The notes under the pieces were generated by a model. The model was given only the letters and a program-made list of their open reading frames with translations, did no database searches and was not told the DNA's origin. 64,000 nt of DNA from positions 62,001 to 126,000 of the forward strand of contig NZ_JACJPO010000010.1 in the NCBI RefSeq assembly GCF_014696105.1. The letters run 5' to 3'. Source of the stretch: Microcoleus sp. FACHB-1515. GTDB lineage: Bacteria; Cyanobacteriota; Cyanobacteriia; Elainellales; Elainellaceae. Shown piece by piece: positions 1 to 9,535 of this stretch. The translations under genes were made by a program, and so were the position numbers. The first letter of the stretch is position 1. Every line of letters begins with the position of its first letter.

Positions 1-676
1 GGAGTCCGGGTGTGCAGTTTGGTTCAGACGGATGCATTTCCTCGCGATAGAAATAAGCATCGCCTGCGTGCAGCAGCCATCCTTCTGAGGTTTGAATCGC
101 CACGCCTGCGTGACCTTTTGTATGTCCAGCAAGCGGAATGAGCAAAATTTCAGGAGGCAATCCGGCCAGATCGCGAACTGCTTCAAAGCCAAACCAGGGT
201 TCACCGCCTGCTGCATAGAACTTCCAGTTTTTCACTTCATCCCACTGCTTAGGCCGATAGCGTCGGTGAGCAATAAAACCTTGGCGATCGCGACTCGCTT
301 CTACTTCGCTTTGCATCACATGCACGGTTGCTTCGGGAAAATCTTCCAGTCCACCTGCATGATCAAAATCTAGATGTGTCAGCACAATATGACGCACATC
401 TTGAGCAGAAAACCCAAGCTTTTCAACTTGCTCGATCGCCGTATATTTCGATTCAAATTGAATGTTATTGAAGTGAACAAAGAAAGGACTGAGCCGCGAA
501 TAAGGCGATCGCACATCGCGCAGTCCAAACCCCGTATCAACTAACACTAATCCCTGATTGGTTTCAATGAGTAAACAGTGGCAAACTAGATGAGCCGTGA
601 AGCCGCGACTGAAGCCATCAAATAGCGCTCCGCCGATCGGACACATGCAGCCGCAATTGAGATGATGAATGTGCAT
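1..676 (-). CDS. MBL-fold metallo-hydrolase (3' end outside window)
   Basis: The protein begins MHIHHLNCGCMCPIGG and keeps a metallo-beta-lactamase metal motif, THLDFDHAGG (about residues 104-113), followed by a PLAGHTKGHAG segment carrying a later metal-binding His. These are the two hallmarks of the binuclear-zinc MBL superfamily, which includes lactonases and other hydrolases; the substrate cannot be told. No signal peptide is visible, so a cytoplasmic enzyme is likely. The ATG at 676 has a strong ribosome site (AGGGGA) a few bases upstream. About 225 codons are present and the frame is still open at base 1. It lies 132 bp downstream of the kinase fusion on the same strand and may be co-transcribed. 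Confidence 0.88.
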   Translation of the reverse strand, partial: MHIHHLNCGCMCPIGGALFDGFSRGFTAHLVCHCLLIETNQGLVLVDTGFGLRDVRSPYSRLSPFFVHFNNIQFESKYTAIEQVEKLGFSAQDVRHIVLTHLDFDHAGGLEDFPEATVHVMQSEVEASRDRQGFIAHRRYRPKQWDEVKNWKFYAAGGEPWFGFEAVRDLAGLPPEILLIPLAGHTKGHAGVAIQTSEGWLLHAGDAYFYREEMHPSEPNCTPGL

Positions 677-808
677 AAGTTCCCCTGACAGCTTGAGATT
701 GAGCCAGCGATCGATGTGGCGTTCATGGATTCAGTTAGCCGATTTTTTCGATCGTAAAAAGACCGTCAGAGGAATGCTTCTTCCTAATGAGATAGAGCGA
801 TCGTCATC

Positions 809-2341
809 TCAAAAAGATGTTTTTATCAAGCTGGCAAGCTGCGGATCGATCGCCTGCGTCGTGTCCAGCACTTGCACATAGGATTGCTCTGTCTCGGTAA
901 ACGGATCAAATTCCTGCTGCGGCAACAGATCAACCGTCGCATCAGCAATGTCGCCTGTGCGTTGGGCAACGCGATCGCGCCGCACCTCAGCCGGAGCATC
1001 GCAGAAGAGAATTTGCAGCGGCATGTCGTGAGATTTGGCTTGTTCGATCGCGGCTTGGCGGTAGTGTTGGCGATCGTATTTAGCATCGAGAATCACGGTG
1101 TAGCCGGATTCGGCCAGCAGTAGGCCAAGCTCCAGCAGGCGATCGTAGGTTTTCTCGTGCATTTCCGGCGTGTAGAGGCTGGCATCGCCGCGATCCTCGA
1201 CCGAAATGCCGCCCAAGTGTTTGCGAACCGCGTCCGATCGCAGGTGAATCGCGTTAAGCTGCTTTGCCAAAGTGCGAGCCGTCGTACTTTTGCCTGCGCC
1301 AGACAAGCCGGAAATCAGGATGATGCAGCCTTGCTGCTGCTGACAGTAGCGCCATGCCTGACGGTAGAATCGGGCGGCGAGCTTTTGAATTCCGGCTTTG
1401 TCGCTGGCGGGAATAGCCGGGTCGTCAAGCAAAAATGACAGAATTTTAGCGCGGACGTAGGCTTGCCGATTCACATAGAAGGGCAAAACCTGCAAGCCTT
1501 CCCAGTCTCCGGTTTGCTCTAGATAGGTGTTGAGAAATAGCGTTGTCAGGTCTTGGCGATCGCCCGAATCGAAGTCGCGCACAATGTATGCCACGTCGAA
1601 CATCGTATCGACAAAGCGGAACGGCTCGTTGAATTCGATGCAGTCAAACAAAAGAAGCTGGTCGTTCCAGTAGGCGATGTTGTTGAGGTGTATGTCGCCA
1701 TGACATTCGCGAATTTTGTCTTGAGCGATGCGGCGATCGAACCAGTGCTGACAGTCGGCAAATAAGCGATCGGTGTATTGGCGGCAGTCGTCAAATTGCT
1801 CCTGCGTTTGGGCAATGCCGATGTATTTTTCGGTTTGCTCGTAGTTTTGATCGATCGCTTCGCGCACCTGTTCGACTTTGCCGAAGCTGCGGATGTAATC
1901 GTTGGTAGCGGTTTTGCGATGGAAGCGGGCGATCGCTTTGGCAAGTTCAATCACCAGTTCTTCGCTAAGTTCGCCGCGCTCAAACATTGCCATTAGCAGC
2001 GTGTCTTGTGGGAACTGGCGCATTTTGACGAGATATTCGATCGGTTCTCCCTCGCCATCGATGCCGTTTTCGCTGACGGGCAACACTTCGAGATAAAGCT
2101 CTGCTGCGCCGAGACGGTTGAGCCGCAGTTCTTCTTCGCAATAGTGTCGTCGCTGTTCAAGGGTGGAATAGTCTAGAAAACCAAAGTTGACGGGTTTTTT
2201 GATTTTGTAGGCGTATTCTCCGGTCAAGATCACGTAGGAAACGTGGGTTTGAATCAGTTGCAGCGGCTCCTGAACGGGATGCGGATAAAAAGCAGGATCG
2301 AGCATTTGCAAGATCAGGGGCGGTAAGCTGCTGTCGGTCAT
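809..2341 (-). CDS. Aminoglycoside phosphotransferase-like / AAA kinase fusion protein
   Basis: This 510-residue protein joins two kinase-type modules. The first third to half resembles the aminoglycoside phosphotransferase fold: HGDIHLNN at 214-221 is a catalytic-loop motif and DCIEFN at 233-238 supplies the metal-binding Asp. The C-terminal part is a P-loop kinase with Walker A GLSGAGKST at 345-353, similar to small gluconate or nucleotide kinases. This two-domain arrangement is known from bacterial genomes as a predicted kinase of unknown substrate (COG2187/COG0645 type). The ATG at 2341 gives the full N terminus. It is probably cytoplasmic. Antibiotic resistance should not be inferred from the APH-like fold alone. 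Confidence 0.85.
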   Translation of the reverse strand: MTDSSLPPLILQMLDPAFYPHPVQEPLQLIQTHVSYVILTGEYAYKIKKPVNFGFLDYSTLEQRRHYCEEELRLNRLGAAELYLEVLPVSENGIDGEGEPIEYLVKMRQFPQDTLLMAMFERGELSEELVIELAKAIARFHRKTATNDYIRSFGKVEQVREAIDQNYEQTEKYIGIAQTQEQFDDCRQYTDRLFADCQHWFDRRIAQDKIRECHGDIHLNNIAYWNDQLLLFDCIEFNEPFRFVDTMFDVAYIVRDFDSGDRQDLTTLFLNTYLEQTGDWEGLQVLPFYVNRQAYVRAKILSFLLDDPAIPASDKAGIQKLAARFYRQAWRYCQQQQGCIILISGLSGAGKSTTARTLAKQLNAIHLRSDAVRKHLGGISVEDRGDASLYTPEMHEKTYDRLLELGLLLAESGYTVILDAKYDRQHYRQAAIEQAKSHDMPLQILFCDAPAEVRRDRVAQRTGDIADATVDLLPQQEFDPFTETEQSYVQVLDTTQAIDPQLASLIKTSF

Positions 2342-2464
2342 GGCAATGGGGTGGGCGTCAGAGGTGAGCGATTTTTGAGTTCACAGCAATCATAAAGCTT
2401 GAGTGGCGATCGCGTTTGAATCTGGACGTTTCGCTGCTTGTCTGCTTGCGCTAGGATGCTCGAC

Positions 2465-3340
2465 ATGAAGATTCAACCGCAAACGCTTTATGTCGTCGGC
2501 ACGCCGATCGGCAACTTGGAAGATATGACGTTTCGCGCCGTGCAGGTGTTGAAAGAAGTCGATCTGATTGCGGCAGAAGACACAAGGCACACGGGCGGAC
2601 TGCTTTCCCATTTCCAAATTGCGACGCCACAAATCAGCTATCACGACCACAATCGCCACAGTCGGCTGGCGGAACTGATCGCACGGCTGCAACAGGGACA
2701 GTCGATCGCCCTCGTCACCGATGCGGGAATGCCTGGAATTTCTGATCCGGGTTACGAACTGGTCGCCGCCTGCGTCGAAGCGGGATTTGCCGTTGTGCCG
2801 ATTCCCGGTGCAAGTGCGGTCGTTACGGCTCTGAGTGCGGGTGGATTGCCCAGCGATCGCTTTGTGTTTGAAGGCTTTTTGCCGCCCAAAGGCCAGGAAC
2901 GCCGCGATCGACTCGAAGCGTTGCAGTCCGAATCGCGCACGATCGTTCTCTATGAAGCGCCGCACCGACTAAAGCAGACATTGACCGATCTCGCTGCTAC
3001 ACTAGGCGACAATCGATCGATCGTTTTGGCTCGCGAACTCACCAAGCGGTTTGAAGAATTTTGGCGCGGCACCCTAGCCGAGGCGATCGTGGCTTATGGC
3101 GATCGGGAACCAATGGGCGAATTTACCGTCCTCGTTGCCGGGGCAGAAGCCGCAGTTCCGCTGCTGTCGGAAGCTGCGCTCAAAAGCGAACTTCAGCGCT
3201 TGTTGCAGCAGGGCTTGTCGCGATCGCAAGCGAGTCGTCAGCTTGCCCAGCAAGCCGCTTTGCCGCGCCGCCAAGTCTATCAGCTTGCGCTTTCGGTTCC
3301 CGATCCCAATGATGACGCCGACTCTGTAGGACAATCATGA
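2465..3340 (+). CDS. rsmI: 16S rRNA (cytidine(1402)-2'-O)-methyltransferase
   Basis: RsmI methylates the 2'-O of C1402 in the decoding centre of 16S rRNA using SAM. The protein starts with the family signature TLYVVGTPIGNLEDMTFRA, followed by AAEDTRHTGGLL, VTDAGMPGISDPGYELV and IPGASAVVTALSAGG, the SAM-binding tetrapyrrole-methylase-fold blocks in the usual order. With the ATG at 2465 the length is 291 residues, normal for the family. The frame is open from a TTG at 2438, but 2465 is preferred because AGGA lies about eight bases upstream and the homology begins there. The stop overlaps the start of the next gene (ATGA), suggesting translational coupling. Confidence 0.93.
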   Translation: MKIQPQTLYVVGTPIGNLEDMTFRAVQVLKEVDLIAAEDTRHTGGLLSHFQIATPQISYHDHNRHSRLAELIARLQQGQSIALVTDAGMPGISDPGYELVAACVEAGFAVVPIPGASAVVTALSAGGLPSDRFVFEGFLPPKGQERRDRLEALQSESRTIVLYEAPHRLKQTLTDLAATLGDNRSIVLARELTKRFEEFWRGTLAEAIVAYGDREPMGEFTVLVAGAEAAVPLLSEAALKSELQRLLQQGLSRSQASRQLAQQAALPRRQVYQLALSVPDPNDDADSVGQS

Positions 3341-4047
3341 ATTTTCGCACTGTGCAACTGGTGGCGATTGCGCTGCTGCTGGCGGGCTGCAATGCGCCTG
3401 CACCAACCGCCACACCCGAACCCGAATCTGCTGCGTCGCCTGCTCCCACAACCGCGAACTCTACGCCAACCGCAAGCGCAAGTTCGCCCGCCCCAAGCCC
3501 GACCGCAGCCGCCGAACAGCCCGCCGTCATTTCTGAAACGGGCATCGGCGCGGCACAGTTGGGCATGACGATCGCCCAGCTTCGGCAAACTCTTGGTACG
3601 TCGGCAGAATTTGTGGTGCAGGCTCCGTTTATGGTGGATTTTGATGCGATTGCCGTGCGCCAAAACGGACAAATACAGTACTACATTCTCTATTTGGCTG
3701 GACAGCAGCCGAACGAAAATTTGCCGATTCAAGGTTTGCTAACGACCAATCCGCGCTACAAAACGGCGGCAGGCGTAGGCGTGGGCGTGTCGATCGCGCA
3801 GGCAGAATCCGCTTATGGCAAAGCGATTTTGTCCTACAACACGCAAAACGAATCGCGAGAATATGCCCGCTTTGAGCATCAGCCTGCTGACAACATTTCG
3901 TTTGGAACCGGAAACGGCGCTCAGCAAACCGCCGGAGTTTACCCTGCTGGAAACGGCGAATTTCGCGAAACGCAAGAGTATCGATCGGACGCGGTGATTC
4001 AGTCGATTCTCGTAGTTTGCCTGGCTCAAGGCTGTGCGGCTCAGTAA
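3337..4047 (+). CDS. Putative lipoprotein, Pro/Ala/Thr-rich
   Basis: This 236-residue protein begins with a short hydrophobic signal and a clear lipobox, LLAGC (Cys18), so it should be lipidated and exported. Residues 19-65 are a Pro/Ala/Thr/Ser-rich linker. A globular part follows from about residue 65, with the recurring theme GIGAAQLGMTIAQLRQTLG and later GVGVGVSIAQAESAYG, which look like two related alpha/beta motifs. I do not recognise a catalytic family. It is translationally coupled to rsmI through an ATGA overlap, and the phosphohexomutase starts 38 bp downstream, so the three may form one transcript. Function unknown. Confidence 0.75.
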   Translation: MNFRTVQLVAIALLLAGCNAPAPTATPEPESAASPAPTTANSTPTASASSPAPSPTAAAEQPAVISETGIGAAQLGMTIAQLRQTLGTSAEFVVQAPFMVDFDAIAVRQNGQIQYYILYLAGQQPNENLPIQGLLTTNPRYKTAAGVGVGVSIAQAESAYGKAILSYNTQNESREYARFEHQPADNISFGTGNGAQQTAGVYPAGNGEFRETQEYRSDAVIQSILVVCLAQGCAAQ

Positions 4048-4085
4048 CCGGGGGTAGGATGGAGGCAGTGATTTCTCTGTGATTC

Positions 4086-5504
4086 ATGCCCGATTCTGAG
4101 GCGATCGAGTTTGGGACGGACGGCTGGCGCGGCATTATTGCCGAAAATTTCACCTTTGCGAATGTCTGCAAAGTGACAAGAGCGATCGCTCGCTACCTCG
4201 AAACCGCTTACGATCGCGATCGACCCGTTCTCGTTGGCTACGATACGCGCTTTCTGGCCGAATCTTTCGCCCAAACTGCCGCCGAAATTCTCGCCGCTCA
4301 AGGCTGGTCAGTGCGAATGGTCGATCGCGACTGCCCCACGCCCGTCTTGGCCTACTGCGCTCGCGAATTTCACACAGTGGGCGCACTGATGTTTACAGCC
4401 AGCCACAATCCCGCCATCTACTGCGGGATCAAATACATCCCCGACTACGCTGGCCCCGCCACAACCGAAATTACCGATGCGATCGCCGCTTTCCTCGACG
4501 CTGCCGAAATTGCGGTGAGTGAACCCGGAACGATTACCGCATTTAATCCGGCGATCGACTATCAAAACTACCTTCTGACCCTGCTGGATTGCGATCGCCT
4601 CCGTCAGGCTCATCTCTTGGTCAAATACGACGCTTTATATTCCACTTCTCGCGGCTATCTCGATGTACTGCTGCGGCAGTGCGGCTGTCGAGTGGAAACG
4701 CTGCACGATCGTCGCGATGTCCTGTTTGGCGGCGGCGTTCCGGAACCGAACGGCGAACAGCTACGCGAACTCGTCCAAGCCGTACAGTGCGATCGCGCCG
4801 ACTTGGGAGTGGCAACCGATGGCGACAGCGATCGCTTTGGCATTGTCGATGAGCAGGGCAATCGGCTCGAACCGATTCAGGTTTTGCTGGTTTTGGTGCG
4901 GCATTTGGTTGAGCAAAAAGGGCAGAGCGGGGCGATCGTCCGCACAGTCGCAACGACGCATCTGCTCGATTCATTGGCGCAGCACTATGGCCTCAAGTCG
5001 ATCGAAACCGCAGTTGGCTTCAAGCACATCGGGCAGGTGATGCGCCAGACGGAAGTGTTGATCGGCGGCGAAGAATCCGGCGGACTGAGCATCGGTTCCC
5101 ACATCCCCGAAAAAGACGGCATTCTCGCAGGGTTGCTAGTAGCAGAAGCGATCGCCTGTGCCCAAAAGCCGCTGAGCGTTTTGGTGGCTGAAGTGATTGC
5201 GATCGCAGGCGGAATGCGCTTCAACTACCGCATCGATTACTGCCTTAATGCCGCCGCAAAACAAATCGTCCTCGCAACTTTTCAAACCGATCCACCACTC
5301 ACAATTGCCGGAGTTTCTGTGCAGTCGATCGGCCACAAAGACGGCGTCAAACTTTATCTTGAAGATGATAGCTGGGTGCTGCTGCGAGCATCAGGAACCG
5401 AACCGCTTTTGCGCGTCTATGTCGAGGCGCGATCGCCCCTTCAACAGCAGCAAATGACCGCTCAACTCAAAGATTTCATCGATCAAATCCTCACTCATGG
5501 CTAA
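4086..5504 (+). CDS. Phosphoglucomutase/phosphomannomutase family protein
   Basis: The 472-residue enzyme has all landmarks of the alpha-D-phosphohexomutase superfamily: FGTDGWRGIIAE at the N terminus; TASHNP at 104-109 with the phospho-accepting Ser106; the metal loop DGDSDR at 245-250; the sugar-binding loop GEESGGLSIGSHIPEKDG; and the phosphate-binding RASGTEPLLRVY near the C terminus. These enzymes interconvert the 1- and 6-phosphates of glucose or mannose (or glucosamine) in the cytoplasm. Substrate preference cannot be read from these motifs. Start ATG at 4086 directly precedes the first homology block. Its stop overlaps the next gene by 8 bp. Confidence 0.9.
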   Translation: MPDSEAIEFGTDGWRGIIAENFTFANVCKVTRAIARYLETAYDRDRPVLVGYDTRFLAESFAQTAAEILAAQGWSVRMVDRDCPTPVLAYCAREFHTVGALMFTASHNPAIYCGIKYIPDYAGPATTEITDAIAAFLDAAEIAVSEPGTITAFNPAIDYQNYLLTLLDCDRLRQAHLLVKYDALYSTSRGYLDVLLRQCGCRVETLHDRRDVLFGGGVPEPNGEQLRELVQAVQCDRADLGVATDGDSDRFGIVDEQGNRLEPIQVLLVLVRHLVEQKGQSGAIVRTVATTHLLDSLAQHYGLKSIETAVGFKHIGQVMRQTEVLIGGEESGGLSIGSHIPEKDGILAGLLVAEAIACAQKPLSVLVAEVIAIAGGMRFNYRIDYCLNAAAKQIVLATFQTDPPLTIAGVSVQSIGHKDGVKLYLEDDSWVLLRASGTEPLLRVYVEARSPLQQQQMTAQLKDFIDQILTHG

Positions 5505-5724
5505 CTTCCTCACCGCTTTAATTCTTGGCGCTTGGGTCTGCGCGATCGCCTTGATCTCCGTCCAAAACGCCACCCCCGTCTCGCTGCGATTTCTCACCTT
5601 TCAATCGGTTGCCATCCCGGTCGGCGTCGTCCTTGCCTTTTGCGCGACGTTGGGAATGGTGAGTATGGCGATCGCGCTTCCTCGTCCCCGCCGCCGCAGA
5701 CGCAACGAACTCGACGAATTTTAG
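5497..5724 (+). CDS. LapA-like (DUF1049) small membrane protein
   Basis: This 75-residue protein has two hydrophobic helices (about 3-22 and 38-60), separated by the typical sequence VQNATPVSLRFLTFQSVAIP and ending in a basic tail, PRPRRRRR. This matches the LapA/DUF1049 family; in E. coli LapA helps coordinate lipopolysaccharide assembly, while the cyanobacterial role is not established. The ATG overlaps the last 8 bp of the phosphohexomutase gene, implying coupling. It is an inner-membrane protein by prediction. Confidence 0.8.
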   Translation: MANFLTALILGAWVCAIALISVQNATPVSLRFLTFQSVAIPVGVVLAFCATLGMVSMAIALPRPRRRRRNELDEF

Positions 5725-5959
5725 ATCGATCCGCTGTTTGCCCACTCCCTACTCCCAAGTTGCGATCGATTAACTTTCTTGCTCTAAATGTCACAAAATA
5801 AACTTTCCTAACCGACTGATCCCCAAAGGTTAGCCTCAGGTTAATGTTAGGAACATGCAGTTGGGATCGCTTCGATTGAAGTTAGGTTGCCTCGATACAA
5901 ACACCTAATTTCAAGCCAACTTTTGATGTGAACTTTTTGCAACATTGGAGTGAGTTTTT

Positions 5960-7969
5960 ATGAACGAAAATGTCTTGTGCAACTCACGAAACGTGGCGAT
6001 CGTCGGGCCTTACCTCAGTGGCAAAACCACTCTGCTTGAGAGTCTGCTTTCCGTGACGGGAGCCATTTCTCGCAAAGGCAGAGTGGCCGATCGCAACACT
6101 GTGGGGGACGCTTCAGCCGAAGCCCGCGATCGCCAAATGAGCGTGGAAGTCAATGCCGCCAGTACTCAGTACGGCGGCATTCATTTTACGTTTCTCGACT
6201 GTCCTGGATCGGTGGAATTTTGCCAGGAAACCTACAATGCTTTGATTGGCGTCGATGCGGCGATCGTCGTCTGCGAACCTGACCCCGCCCGCGCCATGAC
6301 GCTTGCTCCGCTGTTTCAATTTTTGGACGATTGGGAAATTCCGCACCTGATTTTCCTGAACAAGATGGATCGCGCCAACGGCAATTTCAGCGAAACGCTA
6401 CAAGCGCTGAAGGAAGTCTCAAGCCGTCCGCTCGTTCTGCACCAATACCCAATTCGTCAAGGCGAAACCACAACCGGATTTATTGATTTGGTGAGCGAAG
6501 AAGCGTTCCAATATCATCCCGGCGCACCTGCCGATCGAATTCCCCTCCCGGAAGAATTGCGAGACCAAGAACACAACGCCCGCGTCGAAATGTTAGAAAC
6601 GCTGGCCGATTTTGACGATCATTTGTTGGAAGAACTGCTCGAAGAAATCGAGCCGCCCCAAGACGAAATTATTCAAGATTTGAAGATGGAATTGGGCGCA
6701 GATTTGATCGTCCCCGTCTTCATTGGCATGGCCGATCAAGACTTTGGCGTCCGGCCTTTGCTAAATGCCCTTCTGCGCGAAGCCCCTGAACCGGAAGTCA
6801 CTGCCGATCGGCGCAAACTCAGCGGCAACAAACCTGTTGCCCAAGTCCTGAAAACCTACAGCACCGCTCAAGGTAGCCGCCTCTCGCTCGTCCGCGTTTG
6901 GCAAGGCAGCATCAGCGACGGCATGACCTTGAACGGCATTCGCATCGGTGGCCTGTATCGCCTGATGGGTCAGCAGCAGCAAAGTTTGCAAGCGGCAGAA
7001 GCCGGATCGATCGTCGCTTTAGGACGGATGGAAGGCATCAAAACCGGAACCACGCTGAGCGCGGACGGTTCGATCGATCTGCCCCGCGCCGAGAGCCTCG
7101 CGCCCGTGTATGCGCTGGCGATCACTCCTGAAAAGCGCAACGATGAAGTCAAGCTCAGCAGCGCCCTCAACAAGCTGCTGGAGGAAGACCCCGCGCTTTT
7201 CTGGGAGCAGCACGGCGACACGCACGAAATTATTCTGTGGGGACAGGGTGACATTCACTTGCAGGTCGCACTCGATCGACTGCGCCGCAAATACAATTTG
7301 CCGATGGTGACGCACCTGCCGCAAGTGCCCTACAAAGAAACGATCCGGCGCACCGCTCCCTCCGTGCATGGCCGCTACAAACACCAGTCGGGCGGACATG
7401 GCGCATTTGGCGATGTCTATCTGGAAATCAAGCCGCTCGGCAGGGGTGAAGGCTTCCAGTTTGGCGATCGCATCGTCGGCGGCGTTGTGCCCAAGCAGTA
7501 CATTCCCGGTGTGGAAACGGGAGTGCGCGAATATCTCGTCAACGGGCCGCTGGGCTTCCCGGTCGTGGATGTCGCCGTTACGCTCACCAACGGTTCCTAT
7601 CACACGGTCGATAGCTCGGAGCAAGCCTTCAGGCAGGCGGCACGACTGGCAATGCAGGAAGGAATGCGCCAGTGCGAACCGACGCTGCTCGAACCGATCG
7701 CTTCGATCGCCATCTCCGTCCCCAACGAATTCACCTCCAAAGTTCTCCGCCTAATCAACGGACGGCGCGGCCAAGTCCTCGGCTACGATGCCAAACCCAA
7801 CTGGCGCGGCTGGGATGAAGTCTCGGCACATCTACCCCAAGCGGAAATGCACGATCTCATTGTCGAGTTGCGATCGCTCACGATGGGCGTTGGCTCGTTC
7901 CGCTGGCAGTTTGATCACCTCCAAGAAGTCCCCGATAAGGTGATGGAGCGATTGCTCAAGACCAGCTAA
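5960..7969 (+). CDS. Elongation factor G-like translational GTPase
   Basis: This 669-residue protein has the domain order of EF-G. The GTPase domain carries a P-loop GPYLSGKTT at 16-24, a DCPG switch II motif and NKMD; domains II-V follow, including the HGAFGDVYLEIKPL region of domain IV. The P-loop reads GxxxSGKT rather than the AHIDAGKT of canonical EF-G, and the protein is somewhat shorter, so it belongs to the EF-G paralogues of uncertain role found in cyanobacteria rather than the main fusA product. It stands alone, not in a str operon with rpsL/rpsG/tuf. The start has GGAG about nine bases upstream of ATG 5960. A good terminator follows. Confidence 0.88.
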   Translation: MNENVLCNSRNVAIVGPYLSGKTTLLESLLSVTGAISRKGRVADRNTVGDASAEARDRQMSVEVNAASTQYGGIHFTFLDCPGSVEFCQETYNALIGVDAAIVVCEPDPARAMTLAPLFQFLDDWEIPHLIFLNKMDRANGNFSETLQALKEVSSRPLVLHQYPIRQGETTTGFIDLVSEEAFQYHPGAPADRIPLPEELRDQEHNARVEMLETLADFDDHLLEELLEEIEPPQDEIIQDLKMELGADLIVPVFIGMADQDFGVRPLLNALLREAPEPEVTADRRKLSGNKPVAQVLKTYSTAQGSRLSLVRVWQGSISDGMTLNGIRIGGLYRLMGQQQQSLQAAEAGSIVALGRMEGIKTGTTLSADGSIDLPRAESLAPVYALAITPEKRNDEVKLSSALNKLLEEDPALFWEQHGDTHEIILWGQGDIHLQVALDRLRRKYNLPMVTHLPQVPYKETIRRTAPSVHGRYKHQSGGHGAFGDVYLEIKPLGRGEGFQFGDRIVGGVVPKQYIPGVETGVREYLVNGPLGFPVVDVAVTLTNGSYHTVDSSEQAFRQAARLAMQEGMRQCEPTLLEPIASIAISVPNEFTSKVLRLINGRRGQVLGYDAKPNWRGWDEVSAHLPQAEMHDLIVELRSLTMGVGSFRWQFDHLQEVPDKVMERLLKTS

Positions 7970-7976
7970 ATTTCAC

Positions 7977-8005
7977 AAAGGGCAGTTGAAAAGCTGCCCT
8001 TTTTT
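7977..8005 (+). terminator. Rho-independent terminator of the EF-G-like gene
   Basis: A stem of AAAGGGCAG paired with CTGCCCTTT (extendable by TT/AG around a GAAA tetraloop) is followed by a run of T to 8005. It lies 8 bp after the stop codon at 7969. Confidence 0.9.
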
Positions 8006-8172
8006 GTGGGTATAGAATGATGGAAGCACGTTGCAAAAAGGTTGAAGCTCTACGCATGATCACTTTAATGGCAAAGAATTCTAGGCAAAACTACTTAATG
8101 GTGGTTTAGTAAGATTCAACGCCTTGAAAAATCCAAATTGCTTGTGTATTGAAAGCTCACTAGATCAATATC

Positions 8173-8976
8173 ATGTTTGCAAAGTTACTAGGCATTTCTG
8201 CTCGTACTAATTGGCAAATTTTTATTGCTACCTGTCTAACCATTGGAGCATTAATCTATCGCATTTTATTTCAAAAATCTTATTCTAATCTTGACGTTAG
8301 AACAACTACTTTAGCTTTGGGTTCTATTGGCTCAATAATAGCCCTTGCAACATCCATGTCTTTTGCATTTGTTGTATTTTTTGTTAATCAAACTAATAGC
8401 AGAAAACATGATTTGTTTTATAAGTTTAAGTCGAGCCTGTTTGATTTTGATCGCTTTCTCAAGGACTATCCTAGATCCCAGAGTATAGTAGGTCAGGCGC
8501 AGGCAGTCTCATGGGAATTGAAGTTCATAAAATTCAGCGATTTTCCTCTACTGGATTGGGAGAGCAGAATCGAAAGTTTAACGTTATTCTTTGATAAAGA
8601 CTGTGATTATAAGGATGACCCCAATCTTGATAACAAGATCCTTGGTTATCTTGGTTATCTTGAAGAGATAGTGTGTGAAATCGGACTTATGTGTGTTCGA
8701 CAGATTATTGCTGGAGTTTTTGTAAGAACTGTTATTAAGGCATTTGTACTAATCGGATTATTGCTCCTTGTCCTTATAATTAGCTACCTTAATATTGGGG
8801 CAGTACCAAACTTAATTTGTAGTATTATGCCTGTATTTTTTGCTACGTTTGCTTGTTTAATTTTTTCAGAGCTTGGCTGGTACTTACATAGAGAAAGCGA
8901 TGAAATGATTAGCTTTGTCAATGCCGATCAGTCAGAGGCAGAGATTGAGCAAACTGAGAACACTACAAATTACTAG
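8173..8976 (+). CDS. Hypothetical multi-pass membrane protein, AT-rich
   Basis: This 267-residue protein is not recognised. Four hydrophobic segments are visible: about 16-36, 45-72, 186-206 and 212-235. Between the second and third lies a soluble region with DFDRFLKDYPRSQ and SLTLFFDKDCDYKDDP, and the C-terminal tail is acidic (SEAEIEQTE). The topology fits an inner-membrane protein with a cytoplasmic loop of about 110 residues. Base composition is clearly more AT-rich than the flanking genes and HIP1 sites are nearly absent, which suggests recent acquisition. It is followed by a toxin-antitoxin remnant. ATG 8173 lacks a good ribosome site. Confidence 0.65.
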   Translation: MFAKLLGISARTNWQIFIATCLTIGALIYRILFQKSYSNLDVRTTTLALGSIGSIIALATSMSFAFVVFFVNQTNSRKHDLFYKFKSSLFDFDRFLKDYPRSQSIVGQAQAVSWELKFIKFSDFPLLDWESRIESLTLFFDKDCDYKDDPNLDNKILGYLGYLEEIVCEIGLMCVRQIIAGVFVRTVIKAFVLIGLLLLVLIISYLNIGAVPNLICSIMPVFFATFACLIFSELGWYLHRESDEMISFVNADQSEAEIEQTENTTNY

Positions 8977-9028
8977 CGCTATTTTAGAACGATCGCCCCA
9001 TCCAAAACTCTCATTCAGGCTAGTGACG

Positions 9029-9256
9029 ATGACATTACAAGAACTGCAAGAGCAAGCTTTGAAGCTTTCGCTCGAGGAGCGTTGGCAGTTGGTTTATGTG
9101 TTGATGCGATCGCTCCAGCCCAATCCTCAATCAACAGCCAAACCAACAGGCTTAGCTGCAAGCTTAATTGGCATCGCCAAGACGAATGCACCACCACCAA
9201 CAGATGAAGAGGTGAAAGCGATCCTAGACGATCGGTTGACGCAGAAGTATTTGTAA
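9029..9256 (+). CDS. Antitoxin of a PIN-type toxin-antitoxin pair
   Basis: The 75-residue protein starts MTLQELQEQALKLSLEERWQLV and ends DEEVKAILDDRLTQKYL, the layout of small cyanobacterial antitoxins that pair with PIN-domain ribonucleases: an N-terminal helical DNA-binding or dimer part and a C-terminal toxin-neutralising tail. The ATG at 9029 is chosen because CAGG lies upstream and the homology begins there; the open frame reaches back to 8915. Its TAA overlaps the ATG of the toxin gene. The toxin is truncated, so the antitoxin is probably an orphan. Confidence 0.75.
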   Translation: MTLQELQEQALKLSLEERWQLVYVLMRSLQPNPQSTAKPTGLAASLIGIAKTNAPPPTDEEVKAILDDRLTQKYL

Positions 9257-9405
9257 TGCGAGTTTTATTTGACACGAATATCTTGCTGGATGCTTTGCTG
9301 GCGCGTGAACTTTTTGTCGCAAATGCTGCTTTTCTGTTCAATGCAGTTGAATCAGGACAAATTGAAGGGTTCATGTCAGCAACAACGATTACAGATGTAC
9401 ATTAG
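9256..9405 (+). pseudogene. Truncated PIN-domain toxin (VapC-like)
   Basis: Translation starts MRVLFDTNILLDALLARE, with the first catalytic Asp of the PIN fold in DTNILLD, and continues to SATTITDVH, where a TAG stops it after 49 residues. Intact PIN toxins of this type are about 140 residues and continue after TDxx with the remaining acidic residues. No clear continuation in another frame is seen for more than a few codons. The start overlaps the antitoxin stop (TAATG), the normal arrangement of such pairs. It should be inactive as a ribonuclease. Confidence 0.75.
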
Positions 9406-9535
9406 CCTGCAAAACGAATGCGATCGCGTAGCATTGTCGGTGTATTCATTGCGATAATTGGTGGAAGCGATATGCTTCGCTGCCTTCGGGCGCACTGCAC
9501 AGACAATCATTTTGAGTGAGAGCAGATACTTCTCG

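Noticed and set aside
809-2341. Calling the APH/kinase fusion an aminoglycoside resistance gene
   Set aside because: The fold motif is shared by many small-molecule kinases, and the fused P-loop kinase form is a common housekeeping-type protein of unknown substrate.
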